Shown here piece after piece: positions 36,341 to 44,464 of a stretch of 64,000 bases of DNA. Both the position numbers and the translations under genes were made by a program. Each line of letters begins with the position of its first letter. The stretch's first letter is position 1. The stretch is from JAYZQT01 sp964412235 (GTDB taxonomy: Bacteria; Pseudomonadota; Alphaproteobacteria; MPNO01; UBA830). The stretch covers positions 1 to 64,000 of the forward strand of contig CAYPNT010000004.1 in assembly GCA_964412235.1 (NCBI GenBank), read 5' to 3'. The notes below the pieces were generated by a model, which saw only the letters and a list, made by a program, of their open reading frames with translations, was not told the DNA's origin and did no database searches.

Positions 36341-37540
36341 ATGGCGGACGGAACACCCAGTCTAGGAAAAAATAAGGACCGACACGACGAGTTCATAGAA
36401 ATCGCTCGTTCGATGAAAGAACCGTTTCGCCAGCGAGCCCATGAGGGGGAGAAAAACCGGAGGTTAAATCAGGCAAACCATAAAGCGATGTTGGAGGCGG
36501 GTTTATATCGTGTTCAGATGCCCGAGCGGTATGACGGGTTTGAAATGAGCCACCGTACAATGCTTGATATATCTGTAGAAATAGGTCGAGGTTGCGGATC
36601 ATCAGCTTGGACCTTTTCCAACATCACGGCCCAAAACGGAATAGTATCCATGGCCTCTCGCCAGGCCCAGGATGAGGTCTGGGGAGAGGATAAAGATGCA
36701 TGCACGGCGTCTTCCTTTCCCTCGAAAGGTGGCAAGGTCGAAAAAGTAGATGGGGGCGTCATTGCCAACGGTGTTTGGAGCTTTGCTTCCGGCGTTGATT
36801 TTGCCAGTTGGAACAATATGCAAATATTTGTACCGAATGAGGATGGTGGTTTTACCCACTATATGGCCTTGGTTCCGAAAACAGACTACCAAGTGATTGA
36901 TGACTGGTATTCACCAGGTCTTGCAGCGACCGGGTCTCGTTCAATTCGATTGAAAGATGTCTTCATTCCTCAACACCGGATGTTGAATACAGCCGATGCC
37001 CGGGCGGGCAAGACGATTAAAGCATCCGAGAATTTCGGGCCAATTTTTCGCGTTCCACCTATGTGCGGTGCTAACAAAATTTTTTCGGGCCCGGTGGTAG
37101 GTATGGCGCGCGGCGCGTTAGACGCGATTGAAACTGATCTGTCAGAACGTAAAAACGTCGCAGGTGTGCCAATGGCGACCTTGACCACGGCACAAATGAG
37201 GGTGGCGGAGGCGGGAGCGCTCATTGATGCTGCGTGGGCGCTGATGCAGCGAGATTGTGATGTAGCACTTGAGATCGGAAAAATTGGACGTTTGACCACA
37301 GTAGAGGACCGAGCATTCTGGCGTCGTAATAATGCTTATGCCGGCGTGATGTGCGTAAAGGCCGTTGAAACTCTTCACCCGCTCATAGGTGCGCGAGGAT
37401 TAACTGATACAAGCGATTTCATAAGAGCATACCGAGATCTCCTTGCGGCAACTATGCAAATCAACATGGCGTGGGACCGACACGCCACAACCGCGGCAGA
37501 GCTACAACTTGGTCTGCCGGCCACAGATCCGAGGGCATAA
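36341..37540 (+). CDS. Group D flavin-dependent monooxygenase (acyl-CoA dehydrogenase fold), copy 1
   Basis: 399 residues from ATG 36341. The protein has the acyl-CoA dehydrogenase fold as used by reduced-flavin monooxygenases such as HsaA and C2-type hydroxylases: GLYRVQMPERYDGFEM, GRGCGSSAWTFSNI, GVWSFASGVDFASWNNMQ, GSRSIRLKDVFIPQHR and the C-terminal RNNAYAGVMCVKAVE and GARGLTD segments. Such enzymes hydroxylate phenols or N-containing rings with FMNH2 from a separate reductase. No catalytic base typical of true acyl-CoA dehydrogenases is evident. The stop codon overlaps the start of a close paralogue (TAATG), so the pair is cotranslated. Confidence 0.85.
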   Translation: MADGTPSLGKNKDRHDEFIEIARSMKEPFRQRAHEGEKNRRLNQANHKAMLEAGLYRVQMPERYDGFEMSHRTMLDISVEIGRGCGSSAWTFSNITAQNGIVSMASRQAQDEVWGEDKDACTASSFPSKGGKVEKVDGGVIANGVWSFASGVDFASWNNMQIFVPNEDGGFTHYMALVPKTDYQVIDDWYSPGLAATGSRSIRLKDVFIPQHRMLNTADARAGKTIKASENFGPIFRVPPMCGANKIFSGPVVGMARGALDAIETDLSERKNVAGVPMATLTTAQMRVAEAGALIDAAWALMQRDCDVALEIGKIGRLTTVEDRAFWRRNNAYAGVMCVKAVETLHPLIGARGLTDTSDFIRAYRDLLAATMQINMAWDRHATTAAELQLGLPATDPRA

Positions 37541-38721
37541 TGGAAATTAGAAATATACAGACAGAGATGATCGCAGACGCACGGAATATGATTCCGGTTT
37601 TATTGGATAGGGCGCGAACGGCAGAGGAAAACAGAGCGGTGCCTCGCGATACCTTCGACGAGTTTACGGAGAAAGGTTTTTTTAGAATTCACCAACCCGA
37701 GCGGTTTGGAGGAAACGCGTGGGATATTAGCATGATGGTCCGTCTCGGCGCCGAGTTAGGTCAAGGGTGTGGTTCAAGTGCTTGGATTTTTTCGAACCTC
37801 GCGGTACAAAATTGGATCCTCGGGATGAATAACCCGGAGGCTCAAGAAGAGGTGTGGGGCGATAACACGGCAGCACTGATAGCTTCTTCTTTCCCCGCAA
37901 AGGGCGGCAAGGTAGAACGAACGGATGGTGGTCTTATTGCAAACGGGCTATGGAGCTTTGCGTCCGGTGTAGATTTTGCTGATTGGAACAACATGCAAGT
38001 TTTTGTGCCGCCATTGGAAGGGGAAGGGCCACCTCAGCATCGTTTCGCCTTAGTTCCAAAAAGAGACTATGAAATTGTTGACGATTGGTTTTCGCCGGGT
38101 CTGGCAGGCACAGGCTCCCGCAGTATTAATTTGGATAATGTATTTATTCCGGAACATCGAACCATTCCGTCTACCAAGTTGATGGGAGGTCCTTCGCCCG
38201 GGTCAGAGATAAACCCCGATGCGTTTTACCGGGTTCCACCGCTTACATTGGGTACGAAAGTCTTTGCTTCGCCCGCGCTGGGAATCGCCAAAGGTGGACT
38301 AAAATTGATTGAGGATGACCTAAGCCAACGCAATACCGTTGGTCATGCGCCGATGGCGGAGTTGCCAACAGCGCAAGCGCGGATTTCTGAAGCGGGTGCA
38401 GAAATTGAGGCTGCAGAGGCTTTACTGCTCAAAGATTGTGCGGACGCGATGGCTATCGCTGAATCGGGCGGCGTTCCTGAAATTAATGATCGGGCTCGAT
38501 GGCGTCGTAACAATGCATTTGCCGCCCAGCTGTGCGTGCGCTCTCTCGAGAGATTAAATCCCCTAGTCGGTGCGCGAGGATTAACCCCCGATAACCATTT
38601 TTTGCGTATGTTTCGTGATGTTCATGCGGCGTCGTTACAGATCACGCTCGCGTGGGACATCCAAGCGGTCAACGCTGGACGCATACGTTTTGGGCTTCCG
38701 TCATTGGACCCAAGGGTTTAG
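37540..38721 (+). CDS. Group D flavin-dependent monooxygenase, copy 2
   Basis: 393 residues from ATG 37540, overlapping the stop of copy 1 by one base. The same motifs recur: GQGCGSSAWIFSNL, GLWSFASGVDFADWNNMQ, GSRSINLDNVFIPEHR, RWRRNNAFAAQLCVRSLE, GARGLTPD. The two copies are alike over their full length by eye, so they arose by tandem duplication. Copy 2 has a few extra residues at EGEGPPQHR and near SPGSEINPD. Paired copies may form a mixed oligomer or act in sequence. The gene ends 4 nt into the convergent amidase gene. Confidence 0.85.
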   Translation: MEIRNIQTEMIADARNMIPVLLDRARTAEENRAVPRDTFDEFTEKGFFRIHQPERFGGNAWDISMMVRLGAELGQGCGSSAWIFSNLAVQNWILGMNNPEAQEEVWGDNTAALIASSFPAKGGKVERTDGGLIANGLWSFASGVDFADWNNMQVFVPPLEGEGPPQHRFALVPKRDYEIVDDWFSPGLAGTGSRSINLDNVFIPEHRTIPSTKLMGGPSPGSEINPDAFYRVPPLTLGTKVFASPALGIAKGGLKLIEDDLSQRNTVGHAPMAELPTAQARISEAGAEIEAAEALLLKDCADAMAIAESGGVPEINDRARWRRNNAFAAQLCVRSLERLNPLVGARGLTPDNHFLRMFRDVHAASLQITLAWDIQAVNAGRIRFGLPSLDPRV

Positions 38722-40073
38722 GCGCGGAGCACTCTTTCGATGGCGAGACCAATTCGTGCTAACCACTCGTCATGACGGGTCGCTGCCATAATCATCAAGC
38801 CTACCGGCCCAGTTCCGGTTGTGTGGCACGGCACCGAAAGCGAGCACGTATCGAGGAAATTGCCCACCGTTGTATTTCGGAGCATCAGTATGTTCGCTGC
38901 GCCATAGGCATCATCGTCTGTGTCCAATAGATGTATAGCGGGTGCCACTGTTGCGCAGGTAGGCATTAGCAGCGCATCAAACGGCATCGAAATTTCGTTT
39001 GCTCGTGTCTGGATATCCGCCCTTAGCCGATGGCAGTCTATTAGGTCTGCTGCGGAGAGATTTTCGCCACGTCGGATCCGCACCCAGACCCTTGGGTCAT
39101 AGCGCTCTTTTTCTACATCCATTCTACTTCGGTGGTGAGCAAACGCTTCCGCTCCAAGTATTCCCCCATTTGGCATGGCGGCCGGTATCTCCTGGTAAAC
39201 TTTGGTATCGATGTCTGAAATTTTAGCTCCAGCGCGTTCCAATTTTTCGACAGTATCTTGGAATGTTCCGGCAACATGGTCATCCATGTCGTCTAACACA
39301 TAATGTTGTGGTATTCCGAAACGGAGGTCTTGAATAGGCAGCGCTTTTGGAATTACCGGCGAGCGGTTATCCATTATAGCATCCGCTATTATACAACACC
39401 CCACGGTGGGCGCCAGCGGGCCTACACTATCGAGGGTTGAAGACAGCGGATAAATGCCGTCAGTTGGTATACGTCCTGTGGACGTTTTAAAACCCGTCAC
39501 GCCATTCAGCGCTGCCGGGATTCGCACTGAACCACCGGTATCCGTCCCGATACTAACGGCACACATCCCATCGGCTACAGACACGCCGGCGCCGGAAGAT
39601 GAGCCTCCCGGAATACGACCCGTTTGACGGTCCCATGGGTTTCGAGGCGTATCGTAATGCCGGTTTAGCCCGAGCCCAGAATAAGCAAACTCAGTCAAGT
39701 TGGTGCGCCCAATTAAGATCGCCCCCGCTGCACGGAGTCGGGCTGTTACCGTAGCGTCTTTTGTGGCGGGGGGCGAACCTTCCATTGATTTGGACCCCGC
39801 TAGTGTTTGATGGCCTTGTTCGTCAAACAGGTCCTTTAACGATACCGGGATTCCGCTAAGTGGGGATGGAACTATACCGGCGGCTCGGAGTTTGTCTGAA
39901 GCGCCCGCTGCCGCCAGTGCAGAATCTTCGTGCACTTTTAGAAATGTTCGGCTTCCCTCGCTCTTGGGGTCTTTAATTTTCGACAGGACTTCTTCAGTTA
40001 ACTCTTGGCTCGAAGTTTTTCCGCTCCAGAGTGCTGCCTGTAGTTCCAAGACCGGCTTCATTAGAAGGTCCAT
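38718..40073 (-). CDS. Amidase (amidase signature family)
   Basis: 451 residues. The Ser-cisSer-Lys triad is visible: Lys in GIPVSLKDLFDEQG, Ser in PGGSSSGAGVSVADG and Ser in GTDTGGSVRIPAAL. Length is normal for AtzF/GatA-like amidases. It should hydrolyse a carboxamide, carbamoyl or allophanate-type bond to acid plus ammonia. GatA itself is unlikely because no gatB or gatC is nearby. It forms a minus-strand group with a cupin and DUF2848 gene. Confidence 0.92.
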   Translation of the reverse strand: MDLLMKPVLELQAALWSGKTSSQELTEEVLSKIKDPKSEGSRTFLKVHEDSALAAAGASDKLRAAGIVPSPLSGIPVSLKDLFDEQGHQTLAGSKSMEGSPPATKDATVTARLRAAGAILIGRTNLTEFAYSGLGLNRHYDTPRNPWDRQTGRIPGGSSSGAGVSVADGMCAVSIGTDTGGSVRIPAALNGVTGFKTSTGRIPTDGIYPLSSTLDSVGPLAPTVGCCIIADAIMDNRSPVIPKALPIQDLRFGIPQHYVLDDMDDHVAGTFQDTVEKLERAGAKISDIDTKVYQEIPAAMPNGGILGAEAFAHHRSRMDVEKERYDPRVWVRIRRGENLSAADLIDCHRLRADIQTRANEISMPFDALLMPTCATVAPAIHLLDTDDDAYGAANILMLRNTTVGNFLDTCSLSVPCHTTGTGPVGLMIMAATRHDEWLARIGLAIERVLRA

Positions 40074-40113
40074 TGATGCGTTCCCTATCTGCTGAAGGAC
40101 TGGTTTACATTAG

Positions 40114-40497
40114 CTACTTTGTTTCATCGTAGTAGTGGCTTTCTAAAAGCACACAACCATTAATCGACTTGAAGGGACCATGGGGCGTTCCCGGTGGGCG
40201 GCAGGCGTACGTGTCTGGATCAAAACTTCGGCCGCCCTGTCCCTTGTCGTCGTTTCCAACAATGAGATCGCCTTTAAGTTGGTAGACCTCTTCCCAATAA
40301 TCGTGAGTGAATGGTGCGGTTGTATAAACGCCCGGTTCAAATTTTAGTAGACGAGTGCGGCAGCCAATTTTATTGGTTTCGTCTAGGTGGCCTACAAGAA
40401 TTTTTTGCTTGATACCTTCAGGGTAGCCTTCTGGGACTTCCCACTCTCCTCCCATATCTACGGCGTAGAATTCTTTGTGTTGCTTGTTGATGGGCAT
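40114..40497 (-). CDS. Cupin-domain protein
   Basis: 127 residues, a single cupin barrel. Motif 1 reads APFTHDYWEEVYQLKGDLIVG and motif 2 RPPGTPHGPFKS, with His, Glu and His available to hold a metal. It is close in style to ChrR-type or small sugar/acid cupins. Function is unknown. It lies 40 bp upstream (in transcription) of the amidase and 27 bp after DUF2848, so DUF2848-cupin-amidase is a probable operon acting on one substrate. Confidence 0.85.
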   Translation of the reverse strand: MPINKQHKEFYAVDMGGEWEVPEGYPEGIKQKILVGHLDETNKIGCRTRLLKFEPGVYTTAPFTHDYWEEVYQLKGDLIVGNDDKGQGGRSFDPDTYACRPPGTPHGPFKSINGCVLLESHYYDETK

Positions 40498-40524
40498 AAC
40501 AATGCTCCTATTCGTTTGAGTGTT

Positions 40525-41211
40525 TTATTTAATAATAGGTAGGGGTTTTATGTTGTATCCAAAAGTTATCTTGCGGTCTAAAATCGGGTCTTCAATCTCT
40601 GCATCAAACCTGGCCCCAGGGCGTATACCGCCTATCGCGGCCAGGGTACCACAATACATAGCGGTGCCTGTGGGAAGGGTTTTGTTTCCGGGAAGATATA
40701 GGTCTATAATTTCTGCAGGGGGCCGCATGGTAGTTACAGGTCCTTCCTGGTATAGAGATTTCTCACCGCTTTCTGTAACCCATGCTCTAAGTATCAGGCT
40801 TTCGAAGTGGGCGGCGACATCGTCAAATTTCCAAAGGGTCTTCGAAACCGGTTTTGGACACATTTGTTTTGAAACGGGTACAGAATACGTTTCGACTTCG
40901 CGATCAGTATGATCGGAGCCAACGCCTATTAACATTCCTTCCTTGCTACCAATCAAAACAAATTCAACCTCGCCCGACGACGTATCCCCTATGACTTGAA
41001 TTTCATCATCGTTGGTGAATTGATTTTCTCCGACACGATAGAAGCACGGAACGGAACTAGGTCTCGGAACACCTAGATCTTCTAATTCTGTGATATGGGC
41101 TTCGAGCGCTTCAACATCACGTCCGGTCCAACCGGCAATAACTAAATCCACAATTTGGATCTCTGTATTTTGTCCCTCTGGTTCGACTAAAAAATCTAAT
41201 ACATTTGGCAT
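40525..41211 (-). CDS. DUF2848 family protein
   Basis: 228 residues. Segments LVIAGWTGRDVEALEAHI.EL, PCFYRVGEN, SSGEVEFVL, VGVGSDHTDRE-like text (here GVGSDHTDREVE), VSKQMCPKPVS and GTAMYCGTLAAIGGIRPG fit DUF2848. The fold is related to fumarylacetoacetate hydrolase-like proteins, with conserved His-Asp and Cys, but no activity is established. It often accompanies amidases and MFS or ABC transporters in catabolic loci, as here. The divergent MFS gene begins about 290 bp away. Confidence 0.85.
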   Translation of the reverse strand: MPNVLDFLVEPEGQNTEIQIVDLVIAGWTGRDVEALEAHITELEDLGVPRPSSVPCFYRVGENQFTNDDEIQVIGDTSSGEVEFVLIGSKEGMLIGVGSDHTDREVETYSVPVSKQMCPKPVSKTLWKFDDVAAHFESLILRAWVTESGEKSLYQEGPVTTMRPPAEIIDLYLPGNKTLPTGTAMYCGTLAAIGGIRPGARFDAEIEDPILDRKITFGYNIKPLPIIK

Positions 41212-41508
41212 CGTCAGCTCACATTTTTTGAGAGCATAAACTACTTGTTGATTTTTCCGGTGGCAACGCTCTGTATCAGGACCGGTATCTACTCGGCAAT
41301 ATTATTCTGTTACCATCAAAAAAGCGTTTACCGGGATGTAGTGCAGGCTTTGAGCTTTAGGTTAAATATAAATGTTTGTGAGAAGCTGGGTCTCAGCCTT
41401 TCACACTTGGAAAGGTTATGATGCTGGTTAACAATAAGGTGATTTATTGCAACGGTATCTCTTTAGGACTTATCTATCCAATATCATGTTCGTCGCGTGA
41501 AACGGCCA

Positions 41509-42756
41509 ATGAGTGACGTTAGATCGAGCCCTTCGGGCTTTCGCGTTATTGTAGTCGTATTTTTACCGTTTGGTTGTGGTTATTACCTTTCTTATCTTTT
41601 TCGTACAATAAATGCTGTAATTTCCGAAAACTTGATAACCGATCTGCACCTTGGCCCTGCAGCCCTCGGTCTGCTGACGAGTATTTACCTTATAGCCTTC
41701 GCCTCCACACAATTTCCACTCGGAGTGGCATTAGATCGCTACGGACCTAGGTGGGTCAATGCCGTTTTATTAATATTTGCTGCGGCTGGTGCGGCTATTT
41801 TTGCATTCGCGGAGAGTTTTTGGCTGTTATTAGTGGCTAGGGCTCTGATCGGGATTGGGGTATCAGCGGCATTGATGTCTGCATTTAAGGCCAACGCACT
41901 GTGGTTTCCCAGCGACAGAATTCCCTTAATGAACAATTTAATAGGTGCTTTTGGAGCAGTGGGCGCTGTTACCGCTACTCGGCCCGTCGAGATGCTCCTG
42001 CATGTCGCAGAATGGCGTGATATTTTTGCCGGTTTGGCTGTTGTCACCGTTTTGGTATCGATCTCTGTTCTATTATTAGTTCCTGAAAAGAAAATTAATA
42101 CAGGTTCTCAAGAGACCTTTTCCAGCCAGATGGCCGGCTACAAAGATATATTTCGTGAGCCGTTCTTTTGGCGCGTAACCCTGATGTATGCTTTCGGATA
42201 TACGGCCCTAGTCTCATATCAGACGTTATGGGCAGATCCTTGGTTGCGGGATGTTGCGGGATTAGGCCAAACGGCTCGTGCCAACTGTCTTTTATCAATT
42301 CAGATAGGGTTTCTAATTGGACTGTTATTGACGGGCTTCTGTGCTGATGTGCTGAGACGAACGCGGGTGCAAGCCTTGCACGTGTTTAGTGGTGGAGTAC
42401 TTTTATTTATAGGTGTTCAGGTTTTGCTTGCATTTGGCGTGACCATAGGTGTCACCGTCATTTGGGGTCTTTTTGGGTTTTTATCTTCTTCGGTATTTCT
42501 CGCGTACGCGGCAAACACGGTCCATTTCCCGTCCGCGATTACGGGGAGGGTTATTACCGCAATGAATTTCTTTCCCTTCGTTTTGGCCTTTTTTGCGCAA
42601 TGGGGAATTGGAGGTGTTATAGAGGCGTTTGCCCGTAAACCTGATGGTGGTTATTCCACCGCGGCGCATTCCACAGCACTTTGGATTATCATAGCGCTGC
42701 AGGTAATTTGTTACCTTTACTTAATTAAACCTGTTCCAAGAAAGGTACCACTTTAG
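41509..42756 (+). CDS. MFS transporter, tandem copy 1
   Basis: 415 residues from ATG 41509 (GTG 41497 possible). Twelve predicted membrane segments. The A-motif-like loop between TM2 and TM3 reads PLGVALDRYGPRWV, and ARALIGIGVSAALMSAFKAN follows. The pattern matches MFS importers of organic acids found beside catabolic enzymes. It is followed 3 nt later by a close paralogue. It faces the DUF2848-cupin-amidase operon across a 285-bp divergent spacer. Confidence 0.92.
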   Translation: MSDVRSSPSGFRVIVVVFLPFGCGYYLSYLFRTINAVISENLITDLHLGPAALGLLTSIYLIAFASTQFPLGVALDRYGPRWVNAVLLIFAAAGAAIFAFAESFWLLLVARALIGIGVSAALMSAFKANALWFPSDRIPLMNNLIGAFGAVGAVTATRPVEMLLHVAEWRDIFAGLAVVTVLVSISVLLLVPEKKINTGSQETFSSQMAGYKDIFREPFFWRVTLMYAFGYTALVSYQTLWADPWLRDVAGLGQTARANCLLSIQIGFLIGLLLTGFCADVLRRTRVQALHVFSGGVLLFIGVQVLLAFGVTIGVTVIWGLFGFLSSSVFLAYAANTVHFPSAITGRVITAMNFFPFVLAFFAQWGIGGVIEAFARKPDGGYSTAAHSTALWIIIALQVICYLYLIKPVPRKVPL

Positions 42757-42758
42757 TA

Positions 42759-44027
42759 ATGAAAAATACTGGAGCACCTCGCTCAAGGTCGGTACTTATA
42801 TTGATTTTGACGGTCTTAGTTCCGTTCGGGATCGGATATTACATGTCCTACCTCTTCCGAACGGTAAACGCGATCATTTCACCCCAGCTTGTTAGTGATG
42901 TGGGTTTGAGCCCGTCAGCGCTGGGTTTTATGACTGCTGCTTACTTTATTACATTTGCTGTTGTGCAACTTCCTTTGGGTATTGTGCTCGATCGTTATGG
43001 ACCCCGAAAGGTGCAGGCATCACTATTAATGATTGCTGCCGTTGGCGCGGTGATGTTTGCGATGGGCACAAGCGCCTTTATGCTGATTGTTGGTCGAGGC
43101 CTTGTAGGTGTAGGTGTTTCTGCTTGTTTGATGGCCGCCTTAAAAGCAAATGTATTGTGGTTTCCAAAAGAGAAAATCCCAGTTGTGAATGGTGTAATCT
43201 TCGCATTTGGAACCATGGGTGCGTTATCGACGACGGTTCCCTTAGAGATGGTTATACAGTCGATAGATTGGCGGACAGTATTTTGGTGGTTAGCTGGTAT
43301 GTCAGTGCTTTCCGGCGTTCTTATCCTCGTGCTTGTACCCGACAGAACCCAACAAGGGCCAATGGTGGCACCTGGAAAATCCTCGTTTTCCAATCAGGTT
43401 TCGGAACTTAAATTAGTATACGGAAGCCCATACTTTTGGCGGTTAGCATTCATGGTGTTTCTGCATAATGGAGTGTTTCTGTCTTACCAGGCGTTGTGGG
43501 CGGTGCCCTGGCTGCGCGACGTCGCGGGCTTAGATCGGAGCGGTGTGGCTGATGCAATGTTCATGTTTAATGTTGGTATGTTCGTTGGTGTTTTGTCCAT
43601 TGGTTTAGTGGCTGAGAGGCTTCAAAAAATAGGTGTGCCAACAATTGTACCCGCGGTAACGGGAATTACTTTGTCAATCTGCGTTCAAGCTTTATTTGCA
43701 GCTGAGTGGGTGGATTACCCAGCGCTGTTATGTCTCTTATTTGGATATTTTGGATCTACGGCGACACTTGCTTATGCGGTTCTTAACCAGAAGTTCCCTG
43801 AAAAACTAACTGGGCGGGTGAACACAGCACAGAACATGCTGACATTTGTTGCTGCCTTCTCGACACAGTGGGTAGTTGGAGTGATTATTGGGTTGTATCC
43901 TTCAACCGGGGATGGAATGTGGAGTGCGGAAGGACATCAGGCGGCTCTACTTTTTTGCCTCGTGATACAGGTTTCTGGGTTAATATATTTTTTATGGCCG
44001 CGGCACACCCCGGATCCGTTACAATGA
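42759..44027 (+). CDS. MFS transporter, tandem copy 2
   Basis: 422 residues, twelve membrane segments. Aligned by eye with the preceding gene over the full length: YYMSYLFRTVNAIISPQLVSD, PLGIVLDRYGPRKV and GRGLVGVGVSACLMAALKAN each have a near match there. Tandem duplication of transporters suggests related substrates or a heteromer. The stop overlaps the next start by 4 nt (ATGA). Confidence 0.92.
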   Translation: MKNTGAPRSRSVLILILTVLVPFGIGYYMSYLFRTVNAIISPQLVSDVGLSPSALGFMTAAYFITFAVVQLPLGIVLDRYGPRKVQASLLMIAAVGAVMFAMGTSAFMLIVGRGLVGVGVSACLMAALKANVLWFPKEKIPVVNGVIFAFGTMGALSTTVPLEMVIQSIDWRTVFWWLAGMSVLSGVLILVLVPDRTQQGPMVAPGKSSFSNQVSELKLVYGSPYFWRLAFMVFLHNGVFLSYQALWAVPWLRDVAGLDRSGVADAMFMFNVGMFVGVLSIGLVAERLQKIGVPTIVPAVTGITLSICVQALFAAEWVDYPALLCLLFGYFGSTATLAYAVLNQKFPEKLTGRVNTAQNMLTFVAAFSTQWVVGVIIGLYPSTGDGMWSAEGHQAALLFCLVIQVSGLIYFLWPRHTPDPLQ

Positions 44028-44464
44028 GTGACCGAGAATACCCAACCCGACCAATCTGTGGTGTCGGTGTCGTCTGTTTCAAGAAAAACAACGTGTTGTT
44101 GGTAAAACGAGCGAAACCTCCAATTACTTGGGAATGGTCGATCCCAGGGGGTGGTCAGGAACTCGGCGAGACAACTCGAGAAGCGGCGCTTCGCGAGTTA
44201 AAAGAGGAAACTGGGGTGGATGCTCGATTAATAGGTTTAGTTGATGTGATTGATGCTGTGCGAAAGGATAAGAAAGGGCGGATTCAATTTCATTACACGC
44301 TTGTAGATTTTGCCGCTGAGTGGGTTTTCGGGGATCCCGTCGCCAATGACGATGTATCAGATGCCCGGTGGGCGCGGTTGCGTGACATAGAGAAAGAAGG
44401 ACTTTGGTCGGAGACGGTGCGAGTAATTCGTGACGCGGAGAGGCTTAGAAAACTTGATGGCTAA
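44024..44464 (+). CDS. NUDIX hydrolase embedded in a UbiD operon
   Basis: 146 residues from ATG 44024. Complete Nudix box GGGQELGETTREAALRELKEETGV (shown here by its core REAALRELKEETG). Upstream, VGVVCFKKNNVLLVKRAKPP and ITWEWSIPGGG match compact NUDIX enzymes such as ADP-ribose or MutT-type. It overlaps the MFS stop by 4 nt and the UbiD start by 8 nt, so it is firmly part of this operon. A housekeeping pyrophosphatase seems odd here. A prenyl-diphosphate role feeding prenylated-FMN synthesis is an open idea. Confidence 0.88.
   Translation: MSDREYPTRPICGVGVVCFKKNNVLLVKRAKPPITWEWSIPGGGQELGETTREAALRELKEETGVDARLIGLVDVIDAVRKDKKGRIQFHYTLVDFAAEWVFGDPVANDDVSDARWARLRDIEKEGLWSETVRVIRDAERLRKLDG

Noticed and set aside
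36341..38721. Tandem pair as ordinary acyl-CoA dehydrogenases
   Set aside because: The sequence pattern (GCGSSAW.FSN, WSFASGVDFA) is that of flavin-dependent monooxygenases, and no catalytic Glu motif of beta-oxidation dehydrogenases was found.
38718..40073. Amidase as GatA of tRNA-dependent amidation
   Set aside because: No gatB or gatC is nearby, and the neighbours are catabolic (cupin, DUF2848).
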